NCBI GenBank assembly: GCA_013329055.1
Contig: DUKY01000022.1
Location: 1-41,167 of the forward strand
Length of the DNA stretch: 41,167 nucleotides
From: Nanobdellota archaeon
GTDB taxonomy: Archaea > Nanobdellota > Nanobdellia > Pacearchaeales > GW2011-AR1
Direction: 5' to 3'
The translations under genes and the position numbers were made by a program. Of the stretch, positions 1 to 5,756 are shown piece by piece (within the stretch, counting starts at the first letter, position 1; each line of letters starts with the position of its first letter). A model generated the notes under the pieces. That model was not told the DNA's origin. It saw nothing but the letters and a program-made list of their open reading frames with translations, and ran no database searches.

Positions 1-146
1 AAAGCCATAACATCAATATCTGAAGTTTCTTCTTTCCATCTTGGTGTTCCATAACTTCCAAAAAGTCTTAATTCTTTTAGAGATGGAATTGTTGATTTTG
101 AAACTTCTATTAATTTTTCTAAGTCATTATTAAATTTATTTTTCAT
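1..146 (-). CDS. Nucleotidyltransferase-fold protein (MNT type), C-terminus cut by window edge
   Basis: The reverse strand reads MKNKFNNDLEKLIEVSK and continues into LRLFGSYGTPRWKEETSDID, the GSxG...SDID motif of minimal nucleotidyltransferases (DNA polymerase beta superfamily). Only the first 48 residues lie in the window. The motif carries two catalytic metal-binding aspartates and follows a short amphipathic helix, as in MntA/HEPN-associated nucleotidyltransferases. Stand-alone MNT proteins often pair with HEPN toxins or AMPylate partners, but the neighbour that would show this lies outside the window. The start is the ATG at 144-146. The family call is firm; the specific function is unknown. 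Confidence 0.8.
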   Translation of the reverse strand, partial: MKNKFNNDLEKLIEVSKSTIPSLKELRLFGSYGTPRWKEETSDIDVMA

Positions 147-253
147 AAGAAAAATGTAATTTTAAGATTTATAAATATTTTTTTAAGGAAAAAAGTAGAT
201 ATCTAAAAAAAGATAAATCAAAAGCTATTTAAGTTAATACTATTATCATCTAT

Positions 254-388
254 ATGAAAATGGTAAAAATCCCAAAGGATGAATATGAAAAATTAAAAAT
301 GCAAGCAAATATAGATTTAGGATTATTACAGCAATTAGTTAAAAGTCTAAAGGATGTTAAACAAGGCAATGTAATAAGGACAAAATAA
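254..388 (+). CDS. Small antitoxin-like protein (44 aa), orphan
   Basis: This 44-residue ORF begins MKMVKIPKDEYEKLK and ends KDVKQGNVIRTK. It parallels the 51-residue product at 4373-4528: an N-terminal I(S/P)xxEYExxK segment, a hydrophobic helix and a C-terminal LxDVKxGxxxR tail. Such proteins are typical antitoxins of archaeal RelE/ParE-type modules, with an N-terminal dimerisation helix and a basic tail. No toxin gene is recognisable beside this copy: upstream is a divergent nucleotidyltransferase and downstream a palindromic non-coding stretch. A TATA-like stretch about 30 nt upstream would give a leaderless transcript. Conservation of the ORF in two places is the main evidence that it is real. 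Confidence 0.6.
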   Translation: MKMVKIPKDEYEKLKMQANIDLGLLQQLVKSLKDVKQGNVIRTK

Positions 389-399
389 ATTTTTAAGAT

Positions 400-537
400 T
401 CTTCATTTTGATTATCTTTATAATTCAAAATTTTGAATTATTTTTGAGGTAAAATGCTAAGATTTCATTTCGCAGTGTAGCATCGCTACATAAGAAATTA
501 TAATCGTAGATTTTAACCAAAAAGAATCAAAATTTAA
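400..537. repeat. Long imperfect palindrome between small ORF and PCNA
   Basis: The gap holds nested inverted repeats. An inner perfect hairpin (TGTAGC, loop ATC, GCTACA at 476-490) lies inside longer arms: GGTAAAATGCTAAGATTTC at 448-466 pairs imperfectly with 494-518, and an outer AT-rich pair (about 403-420 with 519-537) extends it. It may be a bidirectional terminator between convergent genes, a structured RNA, or a distant relative of the attC-like elements further on. It lacks their TAACAGG core. Confidence 0.5.
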
Positions 538-540
538 AAA

Positions 541-1275
541 TTAATCCTCGGTCTCAACTCTTGGAGCCAAGATAAAATTCAATTCAATATTATTAGCTCG
601 AATATCCATTTTCAAAGGATGGTCTTGAGAAAAATTCAAAACAGTTTTATCGCAAAGTTTTGAACCTTTAACAAATTTTGATAAATATTCTAAACTATAC
701 CTTGACTTGCAATTCTCTCCGGTAATTGTAGAATCATCTGAAAATTCAGCTCTGGCAGAATTTAACCCTTTAGATTCAATAATAAATTTTCCATTTTCAA
801 TAATAAATGAACAAGCATCAGAAACAACAGCACAATCTTCAATAGAATCAATTAAATCCACTGAACTTAATTCAACTCTTGAAACAAATTCCATCCTTGA
901 AGTTTTTTCATTAAAATTAATATCTTCGCTTTCAATTTCAATTAAGCTTAAACTAAAATTTCTTTTAATTCTATCTTGAATTAAAATGTTTAACATATTT
1001 TCTTGTTTCTCCAAAATTAATGAGCTTTTTGTACCACATCTTTTCAAGACCTTTTTTAAATTCTCTAAATTAATGCCTAATTCTTCTTTACCCACTTCAA
1101 ACTGTGTAAAAGCACTTTTTGGGATTTTAAAACCAATCATAGAAACATTAGCCGGATCCATCGCAGTAATGCTCATCCCAAATTCATTAACTTTTAATCT
1201 AACTTCTGTAACTAACTCCGAAATAAGTTCAATCGCTTTTGAAAACATTGCAGGGTCATCTAATTTAACTAACAT
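541..1275 (-). CDS. pcn: DNA polymerase sliding clamp (PCNA)
   Basis: The 244-residue product has the usual length of archaeal PCNA and begins MLVKLDDPAMFSKAIELISELVTEVRLKV, followed by the FGMSITAMDPANVSMIGFKIP segment characteristic of the first clamp domain. The C-terminus (LNFILAPRVETED) carries the conserved LAPRxE element. PCNA forms a trimeric ring on DNA and tethers polymerase, ligase, FEN1 and other partners. The start is ATG at 1273-1275, about 22 nt downstream of a TATA-like box, so the message is probably leaderless. The gene stands alone, convergent with the small upstream ORF and separated by 53 nt from the next minus-strand gene. Confidence 0.98.
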   Translation of the reverse strand: MLVKLDDPAMFSKAIELISELVTEVRLKVNEFGMSITAMDPANVSMIGFKIPKSAFTQFEVGKEELGINLENLKKVLKRCGTKSSLILEKQENMLNILIQDRIKRNFSLSLIEIESEDINFNEKTSRMEFVSRVELSSVDLIDSIEDCAVVSDACSFIIENGKFIIESKGLNSARAEFSDDSTITGENCKSRYSLEYLSKFVKGSKLCDKTVLNFSQDHPLKMDIRANNIELNFILAPRVETED

Positions 1276-1296
1276 AAGTAAATAAAGTCATAATCA

Positions 1297-1306
1297 TTTT
1301 TTAAAC
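1297..1306 (-). promoter_or_regulatory. TATA box of the PCNA gene
   Basis: On the minus strand this reads GTTTAAAAAA, centred about 26 nt upstream of the PCNA ATG. That spacing fits an archaeal TATA box driving a leaderless transcript. Confidence 0.5.
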
Positions 1307-1328
1307 ATTACTGCGTTAAAGTATAGGG

Positions 1329-1721
1329 TTAAATTATTGTATTGATATACTTCTCAATTAACTTAACATCCCTTTTGTCTTTTTCCCTTCCATATGCTTT
1401 TTTCCACTCAAGAACATACTTTAGTTTTACAAATCTAATGTTTTCAAAAATATCTGCATCGTCAATTAAAAAATTTACATCCTTAAACCAAGGTAACCAA
1501 TTTTTGTAAATTTCCACAGAACCGATTTTAATTAATTTATCATTTTCCTGAGGATATTTTTTTATTAATTTATTCCATAAATCTTCTTTTACTATAATGT
1601 CTATGTCATCGCTATCTCTAATTTTATGAATTGCTAATGGACCACTTCCAAAAACAGCATATTTATCATTTGGAAGATTTAATTTTTTTAGTTCATCTAA
1701 ATATTTTTTAAAATTATTCAT
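1329..1721 (-). CDS. Nucleotidyltransferase-fold protein (130 aa)
   Basis: The sequence NDKYAVFGSGPLAIHKIRDSDDIDIIV has the GSG...DDID signature of a nucleotidyltransferase fold. The remainder (WFKDVNFLIDDADIFENIRFVKLKYVLEWKKAYGREKDKRDVKLIEKYI) matches the small nucleotidyltransferase proteins that end with a KxxxGRxKDxxDVxLI helix. Proteins of this sort occur alone in many archaea and their substrate is usually unknown; some act in toxin-antitoxin or antibiotic-modifying systems. No HEPN partner is adjacent. ATG start at 1719-1721. Family call good, function open. Confidence 0.75.
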   Translation of the reverse strand: MNNFKKYLDELKKLNLPNDKYAVFGSGPLAIHKIRDSDDIDIIVKEDLWNKLIKKYPQENDKLIKIGSVEIYKNWLPWFKDVNFLIDDADIFENIRFVKLKYVLEWKKAYGREKDKRDVKLIEKYINTII

Positions 1722-1797
1722 AATATAAGATAATCAGAGTTTTTATTAAATTTTTCATTCTGCAAATCTTTATAATTCTTTATTGATATTAACTAAT

Positions 1798-2094
1798 ATG
1801 GAAGATATGTTTTTCCCTCATCAATATAAAAAAGCTCTTATGAATAAAACAAAAAACAGTACTATTCGTATCGGAAATGAGATAGGAAAATATAAAGTTG
1901 GAAAAATCTATTCAGCAAAATCTTATGCAGGTAGAAATTGGAATATTAAGATAAAAATTTTAAAAGTAATTCCAACTACATTTAGCAAATTACTCGATTT
2001 TGGTATTCCAAAGCGAAGTATCAAAGCAATTCAAAAAAATGAAAAGATATCTCTTAATGAAAATGTAGAATTAATACGCTTTATTGTACTATGA
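1798..2094 (+). CDS. ASCH-domain protein
   Basis: A 98-residue protein beginning MEDMFFPHQYKKALMNKTKNSTIRIGNE, then GKYKVGKIYSAKSYAGRNWNIKIKILKV. The early R(I/V)G segment and the G(K)xYxAxSYxGrxw motif are typical of ASCH domains, a PUA-related RNA-binding fold. A longer reading from a TTG at 1783 is possible, but a TATA-like CTTTATAATTC at about 1768-1778 lies 20-30 nt before the ATG at 1798, so I chose that start. ASCH proteins are thought to bind RNA, and some have amidohydrolase or nuclease roles. Context gives no further clue. Confidence 0.7.
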   Translation: MEDMFFPHQYKKALMNKTKNSTIRIGNEIGKYKVGKIYSAKSYAGRNWNIKIKILKVIPTTFSKLLDFGIPKRSIKAIQKNEKISLNENVELIRFIVL

Positions 2095-2170
2095 TTATAT
2101 CTGAAATTATAAGCTCTGGGACAGGGCGAGATTAACTTAATATGTTACTACTTATTAGAGACTATTAAAA

Positions 2171-2185
2171 CGAAACATTTAAATA
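2171..2185 (+). promoter_or_regulatory. BRE/TATA element before the ParB-like gene
   Basis: CGAAACATTTAAATA has a purine-rich BRE-like start and a TTTAAATA box, 25 nt before the ATG at 2210. It is a clear archaeal core promoter for a leaderless gene. Confidence 0.6.
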
Positions 2186-2209
2186 CTAAGACTCATAGTA
2201 TATATTAAA

Positions 2210-2815
2210 ATGAGCCCAAATTTAGAAGCAAGAACGGTAGATTCATCAAGTATCTTAATTACTGAACATAATGTTAGTAAGGACTATAAAAGATACCCAG
2301 AATTATATGGAGATACTCCTCTAAGAGTTAGAACTGCTATTGAATCTGGAAAAACTGATGAAATTCCTTCAATTATTGCATTACAAAATCCATTTTCTTC
2401 ATTAGATCAAACTGTTCAAGCATATCAACAATATACTCAAGCTGTTCCAAGACAAGGAGGACAGTATTATGAATACGGAAAAGAAGTTTTGAGAGATATT
2501 CTTGAACAAAATGCTTTGCTTTGTTATAATGGAAATAGAAGATTAGAGGAATTTCAAAGAGCAGGAATTCCAATAAGAGCATTTGTGATAATTTCTCAAG
2601 AAGAGTATGATCAAATGCCCGCAGAAGAAAGAAGAATTCCTAAAAGATTGAAAGATGAGAGACCAGCTCAATATGAAATTGATCAAAATTATGTTCTATC
2701 TTATCTAGGATTACTTGATGATGCTGTCTATATTCGCACTGAAAAAAGACATTGGGAAAATTTGGACACAGGAAAACTTCTTACTCAAATGAGAGAAAGA
2801 AAAAAAAAGAGTTAA
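2210..2815 (+). CDS. ParB/sulfiredoxin-like domain protein (201 aa)
   Basis: Residues 106-126 read YNGNRRLEEFQRAGIPIRAF, the (D/N)GNRRLxAxxxxGI motif of the ParB/Srx nucleotide-binding fold. The flanking region (EIPSIIALQNPFSS near 51-64) resembles the segment that precedes this motif. The C-terminal third is charged and ends ERKKKS. ParB-like folds bind CTP or ATP; stand-alone members include nucleases, kinases and many proteins of mobile or defence islands. No ParA partner is present, so a segregation role is unlikely. The gene has its own promoter and is followed by folded element A, so it may be the first cargo gene of the cassette-like array. Confidence 0.65.
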   Translation: MSPNLEARTVDSSSILITEHNVSKDYKRYPELYGDTPLRVRTAIESGKTDEIPSIIALQNPFSSLDQTVQAYQQYTQAVPRQGGQYYEYGKEVLRDILEQNALLCYNGNRRLEEFQRAGIPIRAFVIISQEEYDQMPAEERRIPKRLKDERPAQYEIDQNYVLSYLGLLDDAVYIRTEKRHWENLDTGKLLTQMRERKKKS

Positions 2816-2913
2816 TCTTGCCCTTAAATTCTTTTGTTTGATGTATCGCATTCGTTCAATAGAAGACGCACCGATTTTTTTACTTTGAATTTTTCCTTCG
2901 TTTTGCTACGGAA

Positions 2914-3080
2914 CGTTGCACTAAATTTCAGCCCTACGGGGAATATAACAAGGATTATGAGGTTACTAAGTCTTGCAGACTTCTCCACCCAAATTGAATT
3001 TTTGGAGGTCGCTACGCTCCACTCTCAAAAATCCAACTTCTCTTAATCGCGATGTTAAATGCAATCCGCCTCCGCCCGCC
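2914..3080. repeat. Folded attC-like element A
   Basis: This 331-nt gene-free stretch holds the first of five related elements. A conserved CGTTGCACT lies at 2914-2922. The left arm TAACAAGGATTATGAGG begins at 2946. Inside are a small AAGTCTTGCAGACTT hairpin and a CCCAAATT box. The right arm CTCTTAATCGCGATGTTA ends at 3057, and the arms pair with a few bulged bases. The right end reads GTTAAAT, which fits the integron R' consensus GTTRRRY. The GC-rich tail 3060-3080 is an inverted match to 4089-4104 plus 4130-4135, before element B. The 2834-3046 open frame across it is not credible coding sequence. Confidence 0.7.
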
Positions 3081-3112
3081 TTAAGGTTCTAATTGACTTG
3101 AAGCTTTCGATA

Positions 3113-3125
3113 GCTTTATATAATA
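3113..3125 (+). promoter_or_regulatory. TATA box before the 3147 gene
   Basis: GCTTTATATAATA lies 22-34 nt upstream of the ATG at 3147, just inside the left end of the A-B interval, so the cargo gene brings its own promoter. Confidence 0.5.
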
Positions 3126-3146
3126 ATTATTCTTAATACTAAAACT

Positions 3147-3773
3147 ATGAGAAACAAACTTATCATCTTATTTGCTTTCGTATTAGTCTTTTCTGTATTT
3201 CCTCAAGCAGTTTCAGCAGATTTAATAATTCCCGGAACAAAATCTGTAAACTGGTGTTATGAAATTTCAAATGTTGATGATTATCCAAATTATGTTTTTG
3301 TTTTCAATGAAGAAAGAGTTACAGGTCATAGAGTAATTAATCAAGGTGATTGTTTTAGTTTTTACAAAATTGGTTTAACAAGTATTTATGCAATTCCTAA
3401 AACAGAATTCAACGAAAGTGAGTTAAACCGGGAATTTTTTGAAGAAAACAATCCCCAACTAATTAAATCAAATATTCAACTAAATGCTTTCGGCTCAGTG
3501 CAAGAAAATGATCCGTTACAAAAAGCAGTCATAACTTTAGATATTATATCATTGAGTGAAAGCAGTTTTGGTATCCAAAAATCCAAAGTAACTTATACTT
3601 ATACAGACGGAACATCTGAAGAAAAAGTTTTTCAATCTCAAGAAATTATGCCCGAACCTTCAAAAACCGCCATTATGCCTTGGTGGTTTGCTAAATTCTG
3701 GTACATCATTTTACCGATAGTAGCTATTGTCTTGATAGGCATAATTCTTTTAGTAAGACGATTGAAAAAATGA
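3147..3773 (+). CDS. Secreted, membrane-anchored protein of unknown function
   Basis: The N-terminus MRNKLIILFAFVLVFSVFPQAVSA is a signal peptide with an AxA-like cleavage site. Near the C-terminus FWYIILPIVAIVLIGIILLVRRLKK forms a membrane helix followed by a basic stop-transfer tail. The roughly 155-residue region between should lie outside the cell and has two cysteines (near NWCYEIS and GDCFSFY) that could form a disulfide. The last 4 nt overlap the start of the next gene (ATGA), so the two are translationally coupled. The pair fills the interval between elements A and B. I recognise no family. Confidence 0.7.
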   Translation: MRNKLIILFAFVLVFSVFPQAVSADLIIPGTKSVNWCYEISNVDDYPNYVFVFNEERVTGHRVINQGDCFSFYKIGLTSIYAIPKTEFNESELNREFFEENNPQLIKSNIQLNAFGSVQENDPLQKAVITLDIISLSESSFGIQKSKVTYTYTDGTSEEKVFQSQEIMPEPSKTAIMPWWFAKFWYIILPIVAIVLIGIILLVRRLKK

Positions 3774-4087
3774 TCCCTATGTTCGGATACATTTTGTCTT
3801 TGATAATTACCATTATTATTGAGTTTGGTATAATTTGGATTTTTATTAGAAAAGACATATCAAAACTTTTTCTTTATGCTGTTTTGATAAATGCTTTTAC
3901 TCTTCCTATCGCGACATTTTCTTACCAAAACCTAATCAATAATTTCTACCTTATTGAAACATTAGTAATCTTCGCCGAAAGCATTTTAATCATGTTACTA
4001 TTGAAAAAAAAATATTCAAAAGCATTATTAATTTCATTTGTTGCAAATTTCATAACTGCGATGATAAGTTTGTTATTTTTTATATAA
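3770..4087 (+). CDS. Small multi-spanning membrane protein (105 aa)
   Basis: The ATG overlaps the stop of the preceding gene by 4 nt. The protein is almost entirely hydrophobic, with three or four predicted membrane helices (FGYILSLIITIIIEFGIIWIFI, LFLYAVLINAFTLPIATF, LIETLVIFAESILIMLLL, ALLISFVANFITAMISLLFFI). Secreted-plus-polytopic pairs like this are common in DPANN genomes. It is presumably a membrane partner of the upstream protein. No catalytic motif is visible and the family is unknown to me. Confidence 0.65.
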   Translation: MIPMFGYILSLIITIIIEFGIIWIFIRKDISKLFLYAVLINAFTLPIATFSYQNLINNFYLIETLVIFAESILIMLLLKKKYSKALLISFVANFITAMISLLFFI

Positions 4088-4088
4088 C

Positions 4089-4254
4089 GGCGGGCTACGG
4101 CGGACTTTCTCCGCTTCGCTCCGAACCCCATTGCATTCTCACTTCACTTCGTTCCGTTCGGGGCACATAACAGGCATTAACAGGAAACCTCGTTGCACTT
4201 CGGTTTCCCAAATTTTGCTCCTTCGTCGCAAAACTTCAGTTAATGCCGATGTTA
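4089..4254. repeat. Folded attC-like element B
   Basis: The left outer part is GC-rich: GGCGGGC at 4089 and GGCGGA at 4099 pair with the tail of element A, followed by a TCCGCTTCGCTCCG hairpin and ATTGCATTC at 4130. The core left arm TAACAGGCATTAAC is at 4168-4181 and the right arm GTTAATGCCGATGTTA at 4239-4254. The two match over their whole length except for bulged bases in the right arm. The interior repeats the CCCAAATT box (4207) and a GTTGCAC hairpin. The apparent short proteins on both strands at 4236-4437 lie across this structure and are not supported. Confidence 0.7.
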
Positions 4255-4372
4255 CGGCATAAATTTTTTATCCTTTTATGGAATGCTCCGTTTTTTTTTG
4301 TAAAAGGGCAAAGCAAAAAGCCCGCACCAGCACCAGAAAAAAACTTAAAAACTTTGAGATTATTAAATAAAT

Positions 4373-4528
4373 ATGGAAATGATAAGCATATCGAGAACGG
4401 AATACGAAAGAATGAAATCCCAAATAGCAAAGCTTAAAGAATTGGAGAAAATTGACTTTGATTTAGTTAGACAATTCAAAGAGAGTTTAGAAGATGTAAA
4501 AGAAGGCAAAATAAGAAGAGTCGCTTAA
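4373..4528 (+). CDS. Antitoxin-like protein paired with RelE-type toxin remnant
   Basis: A 51-residue protein: MEMISISRTEYERMKSQIAKL, then ELEKIDFDLVRQFKESLEDV and a basic tail KEGKIRRVA. The S(R)TEYERxK N-terminus with a following helix is typical of archaeal antitoxins cognate to RelE/ParE toxins. Its stop codon overlaps by 3 nt the stop of the toxin-like reading frame on the opposite strand, an unusual tail-to-tail arrangement, since such pairs are usually co-directional operons. A shorter relative lies at 254-388. It sits between elements B and C. Probably intact. Confidence 0.65.
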   Translation: MEMISISRTEYERMKSQIAKLKELEKIDFDLVRQFKESLEDVKEGKIRRVA

Positions 4529-4842
4529 TTTTTTCTTAATAATTTTTCTAGATATTCCTTATATTCATCAAAATTATCAATTATATGATTAATTGTTGCT
4601 TGTTGGTCTTTCTTTCCACTAACTGCGACAACAAGAACAGTTTGCAAGTCATCATAAACTAAATAATAAACCCTTTTTTCTTTGATTCGTTTCTCTCTTA
4701 AATGCCTATATTGTAATTGGTCGCCGACGTAAGGATTTTCTTTAAGTTGTAAAAATATTTTTTGTATTCTTTCTTATTCGTCTTTAGTCAATTTTTCTGT
4801 TTCTTTGTCAAAGATTTTTGTTGTGTAAATAGCATAAACCAT
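4525..4842 (-). pseudogene. RelE/ParE-type toxin gene interrupted by an in-frame TAA
   Basis: Read on the minus strand from the ATG at 4840-4842: MVYAIYTTKIFDKETEKLTKDE, a TAA stop at 4774-4776, then in the same frame ERIQKIFLQLKENPYVGDQL and RHLREKRIKEKRVYYLVYDD, ending YKEYLEKLLRKN. The (L)REKRI..KRVYYLVYDD..VLVVAVSGKKDQQ block is a typical RelE/ParE core. Total length (106 codons) fits the family. The single nonsense codon near the end of the first helix would truncate the toxin at 22 residues. It could be an inactivating mutation, a sequencing error or, less likely, a readthrough site. Everything downstream remains open, so the inactivation is recent or the stop is artefactual. Confidence 0.75.
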
Positions 4843-4869
4843 GACTAAGGAGATATTTCAAATTATAAA

Positions 4870-4905
4870 AATCTTCTTTTTCTAAAAAAGAAACAAAAAA
4901 AGCAC
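4870..4905. repeat. Leader-like repeat shared with 7220-7255
   Basis: A roughly 35-nt segment (TTCTTTTTCTAAAAAAGAAA followed by CAAAAAAAGCACGCG) is nearly repeated at 7220-7255, ending GCGCGC. Both copies lie 5' of minus-strand genes (the toxin remnant and the nuclease-like gene) and form an AT-rich hairpin. It may be a shared promoter/leader or part of the cassette end. Confidence 0.45.
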
Positions 4906-4973
4906 GCGTCTCTCTAATACATAGCCCCCAAAAAAATATTATTTCAAAAACTTTGATTTTTTGTCTTCGGCAT

Positions 4974-5106
4974 CGTTGCACTAAAAATTAAGTCCTCCAA
5001 GTATTCGGACGAAACTAACAGGCATTAACCGACTACGAAACCTTGCAGGTTTCTTCGTCCAAATTCTTCTACGGCGAACTTCGGTTAATACAGATGTTAG
5101 TTTCAA
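4974..5106. repeat. Folded attC-like element C
   Basis: Part of a 474-nt gene-free stretch (4843-5316). CGTTGCACT is at 4974-4982. The left arm GAAACTAACAGGCATTAACC begins at 5011 and the right arm GGTTAATACAGATGTTAGTTTC ends at 5104, so the outer GAAACTAAC/GTTAGTTTC pair is perfect. The interior carries GAAACCTTGCAGGTTTC (a perfect small hairpin) and a CCAAATT box. This is the best-paired of the five elements. Confidence 0.75.
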
Positions 5107-5272
5107 TTTCCAATCTCCTCCTCAGCGTCGGTAAACCAAAAATTCTGATTTTGATATCTTCGTTTAACGCTCCAATACGAAATTAAAATTGTCGCATAAC
5201 ATCGCTAATTAAACGAAATTGCTGAAAATAAAAAACTAAAATTGTCTACCAAACCCCAAGGAAAGAGCGCGC
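5107..5272 (+). repeat. Left terminal inverted repeat of the C-D interval
   Basis: Right after element C this segment contains, in order, TTTCCAATCT (5107), a TTGATATC block, TTGCTGAAAAT (5219), TAAAATTGTC and GGAAAGAGCGCGC (5260). The same blocks occur in the same order, inverted, at 7330 back to 7251. The left copy is longer, with extra sequence at about 5163-5218. The remaining 5273-5316 shows nothing recognisable. Confidence 0.7.
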
Positions 5273-5316
5273 GGTTTTATCAAAGATAAAACAGATAGTC
5301 GGCTTCGCCAAAATTG

Positions 5317-5541
5317 TTATGAAAAGATTGAAGCAATTTGTAAAATGTTTCCGAAACCTAAACAAATCCATCCAACAATTCTCAAAAAAGAATTTTCATA
5401 ATATAAAACCAAAGGTTCTTTCCCGTCAAATTCGTATGTATAATCTCCAAGATATTTTGGTTTTCCAAATCGGAAACCAAAGGCGAGGTAAACTACTCCT
5501 AATGTTGAAAATAACAATCCAAATAAATTTAATACTTCCAT
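5317..5541 (-). CDS. Small membrane protein, third gene of the C-D operon
   Basis: A 74-residue protein starting at the ATG at 5539-5541, only 2 nt after the stop of the upstream gene; a longer reading from a GTG at 5565 would overlap that gene. Two membrane helices are evident, VLNLFGLLFSTLGVVYLAFGF at the N-terminus and FLRIVGWICLGFGNILQIASI at the C-terminus, joined by a polar loop (KPKYLGDYTYEFDGKEPLVL). No family recognised. Tight coupling to the nuclease-like gene and the other small membrane protein implies a joint function. Confidence 0.6.
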   Translation of the reverse strand: MEVLNLFGLLFSTLGVVYLAFGFRFGKPKYLGDYTYEFDGKEPLVLYYENSFLRIVGWICLGFGNILQIASIFS

Positions 5542-5543
5542 AT

Positions 5544-5756
5544 TTAAAAAAACGAAAAAATCCACTTAATCATTTTTATAGCGTAAGGGGAGAGTTCGAG
5601 AATTAAAGTTAATGTTATTGTAATAGCAGTTATTCTCGACCACTTTAATATTTTATTTTGAATATCATCTGAGCTTGAAGAATTTTCTTTAAGGATATTA
5701 CCAAACTTTTCTGCATTTTCTCTTTCAGCTTTAATTCTCTTTTCAGTTGTTCCCAT
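5544..5756 (-). CDS. Small tail-anchored protein, second gene of the C-D operon
   Basis: A 70-residue protein: a charged N-terminal half (MGTTEKRIKAERENAEKFGN and on to about residue 38, likely helical or coiled coil) and a C-terminal membrane segment ITAITITLTLILELSPYAIKMIKWIF. The ATG overlaps the end of the nuclease-like gene by 14 nt, so translation is likely coupled. The topology suggests a cytoplasmic domain tethered to the membrane, for example an adaptor or effector of the upstream protein. No family recognised. Confidence 0.6.
   Translation of the reverse strand: MGTTEKRIKAERENAEKFGNILKENSSSSDDIQNKILKWSRITAITITLTLILELSPYAIKMIKWIFSFF

Noticed and set aside
2100-2140. GATTAACTTAATATGTTAC as a further attC-like boundary before the ParB-like gene
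   Set aside because: Only short pieces (TTAA, ATGTTAC) match, with no left arm, CCCAAATT or TTGCA box; too weak to call.
2834-3046. Open frame of 70 codons across element A
   Set aside because: It lies entirely over the paired arms and hairpins of a repeated non-coding element and has no promoter or recognisable protein motif.
4236-4437. Overlapping open frames on both strands near element B
   Set aside because: They cover the right arm of B and the antitoxin promoter/start region; the real gene is the small antitoxin at 4373.
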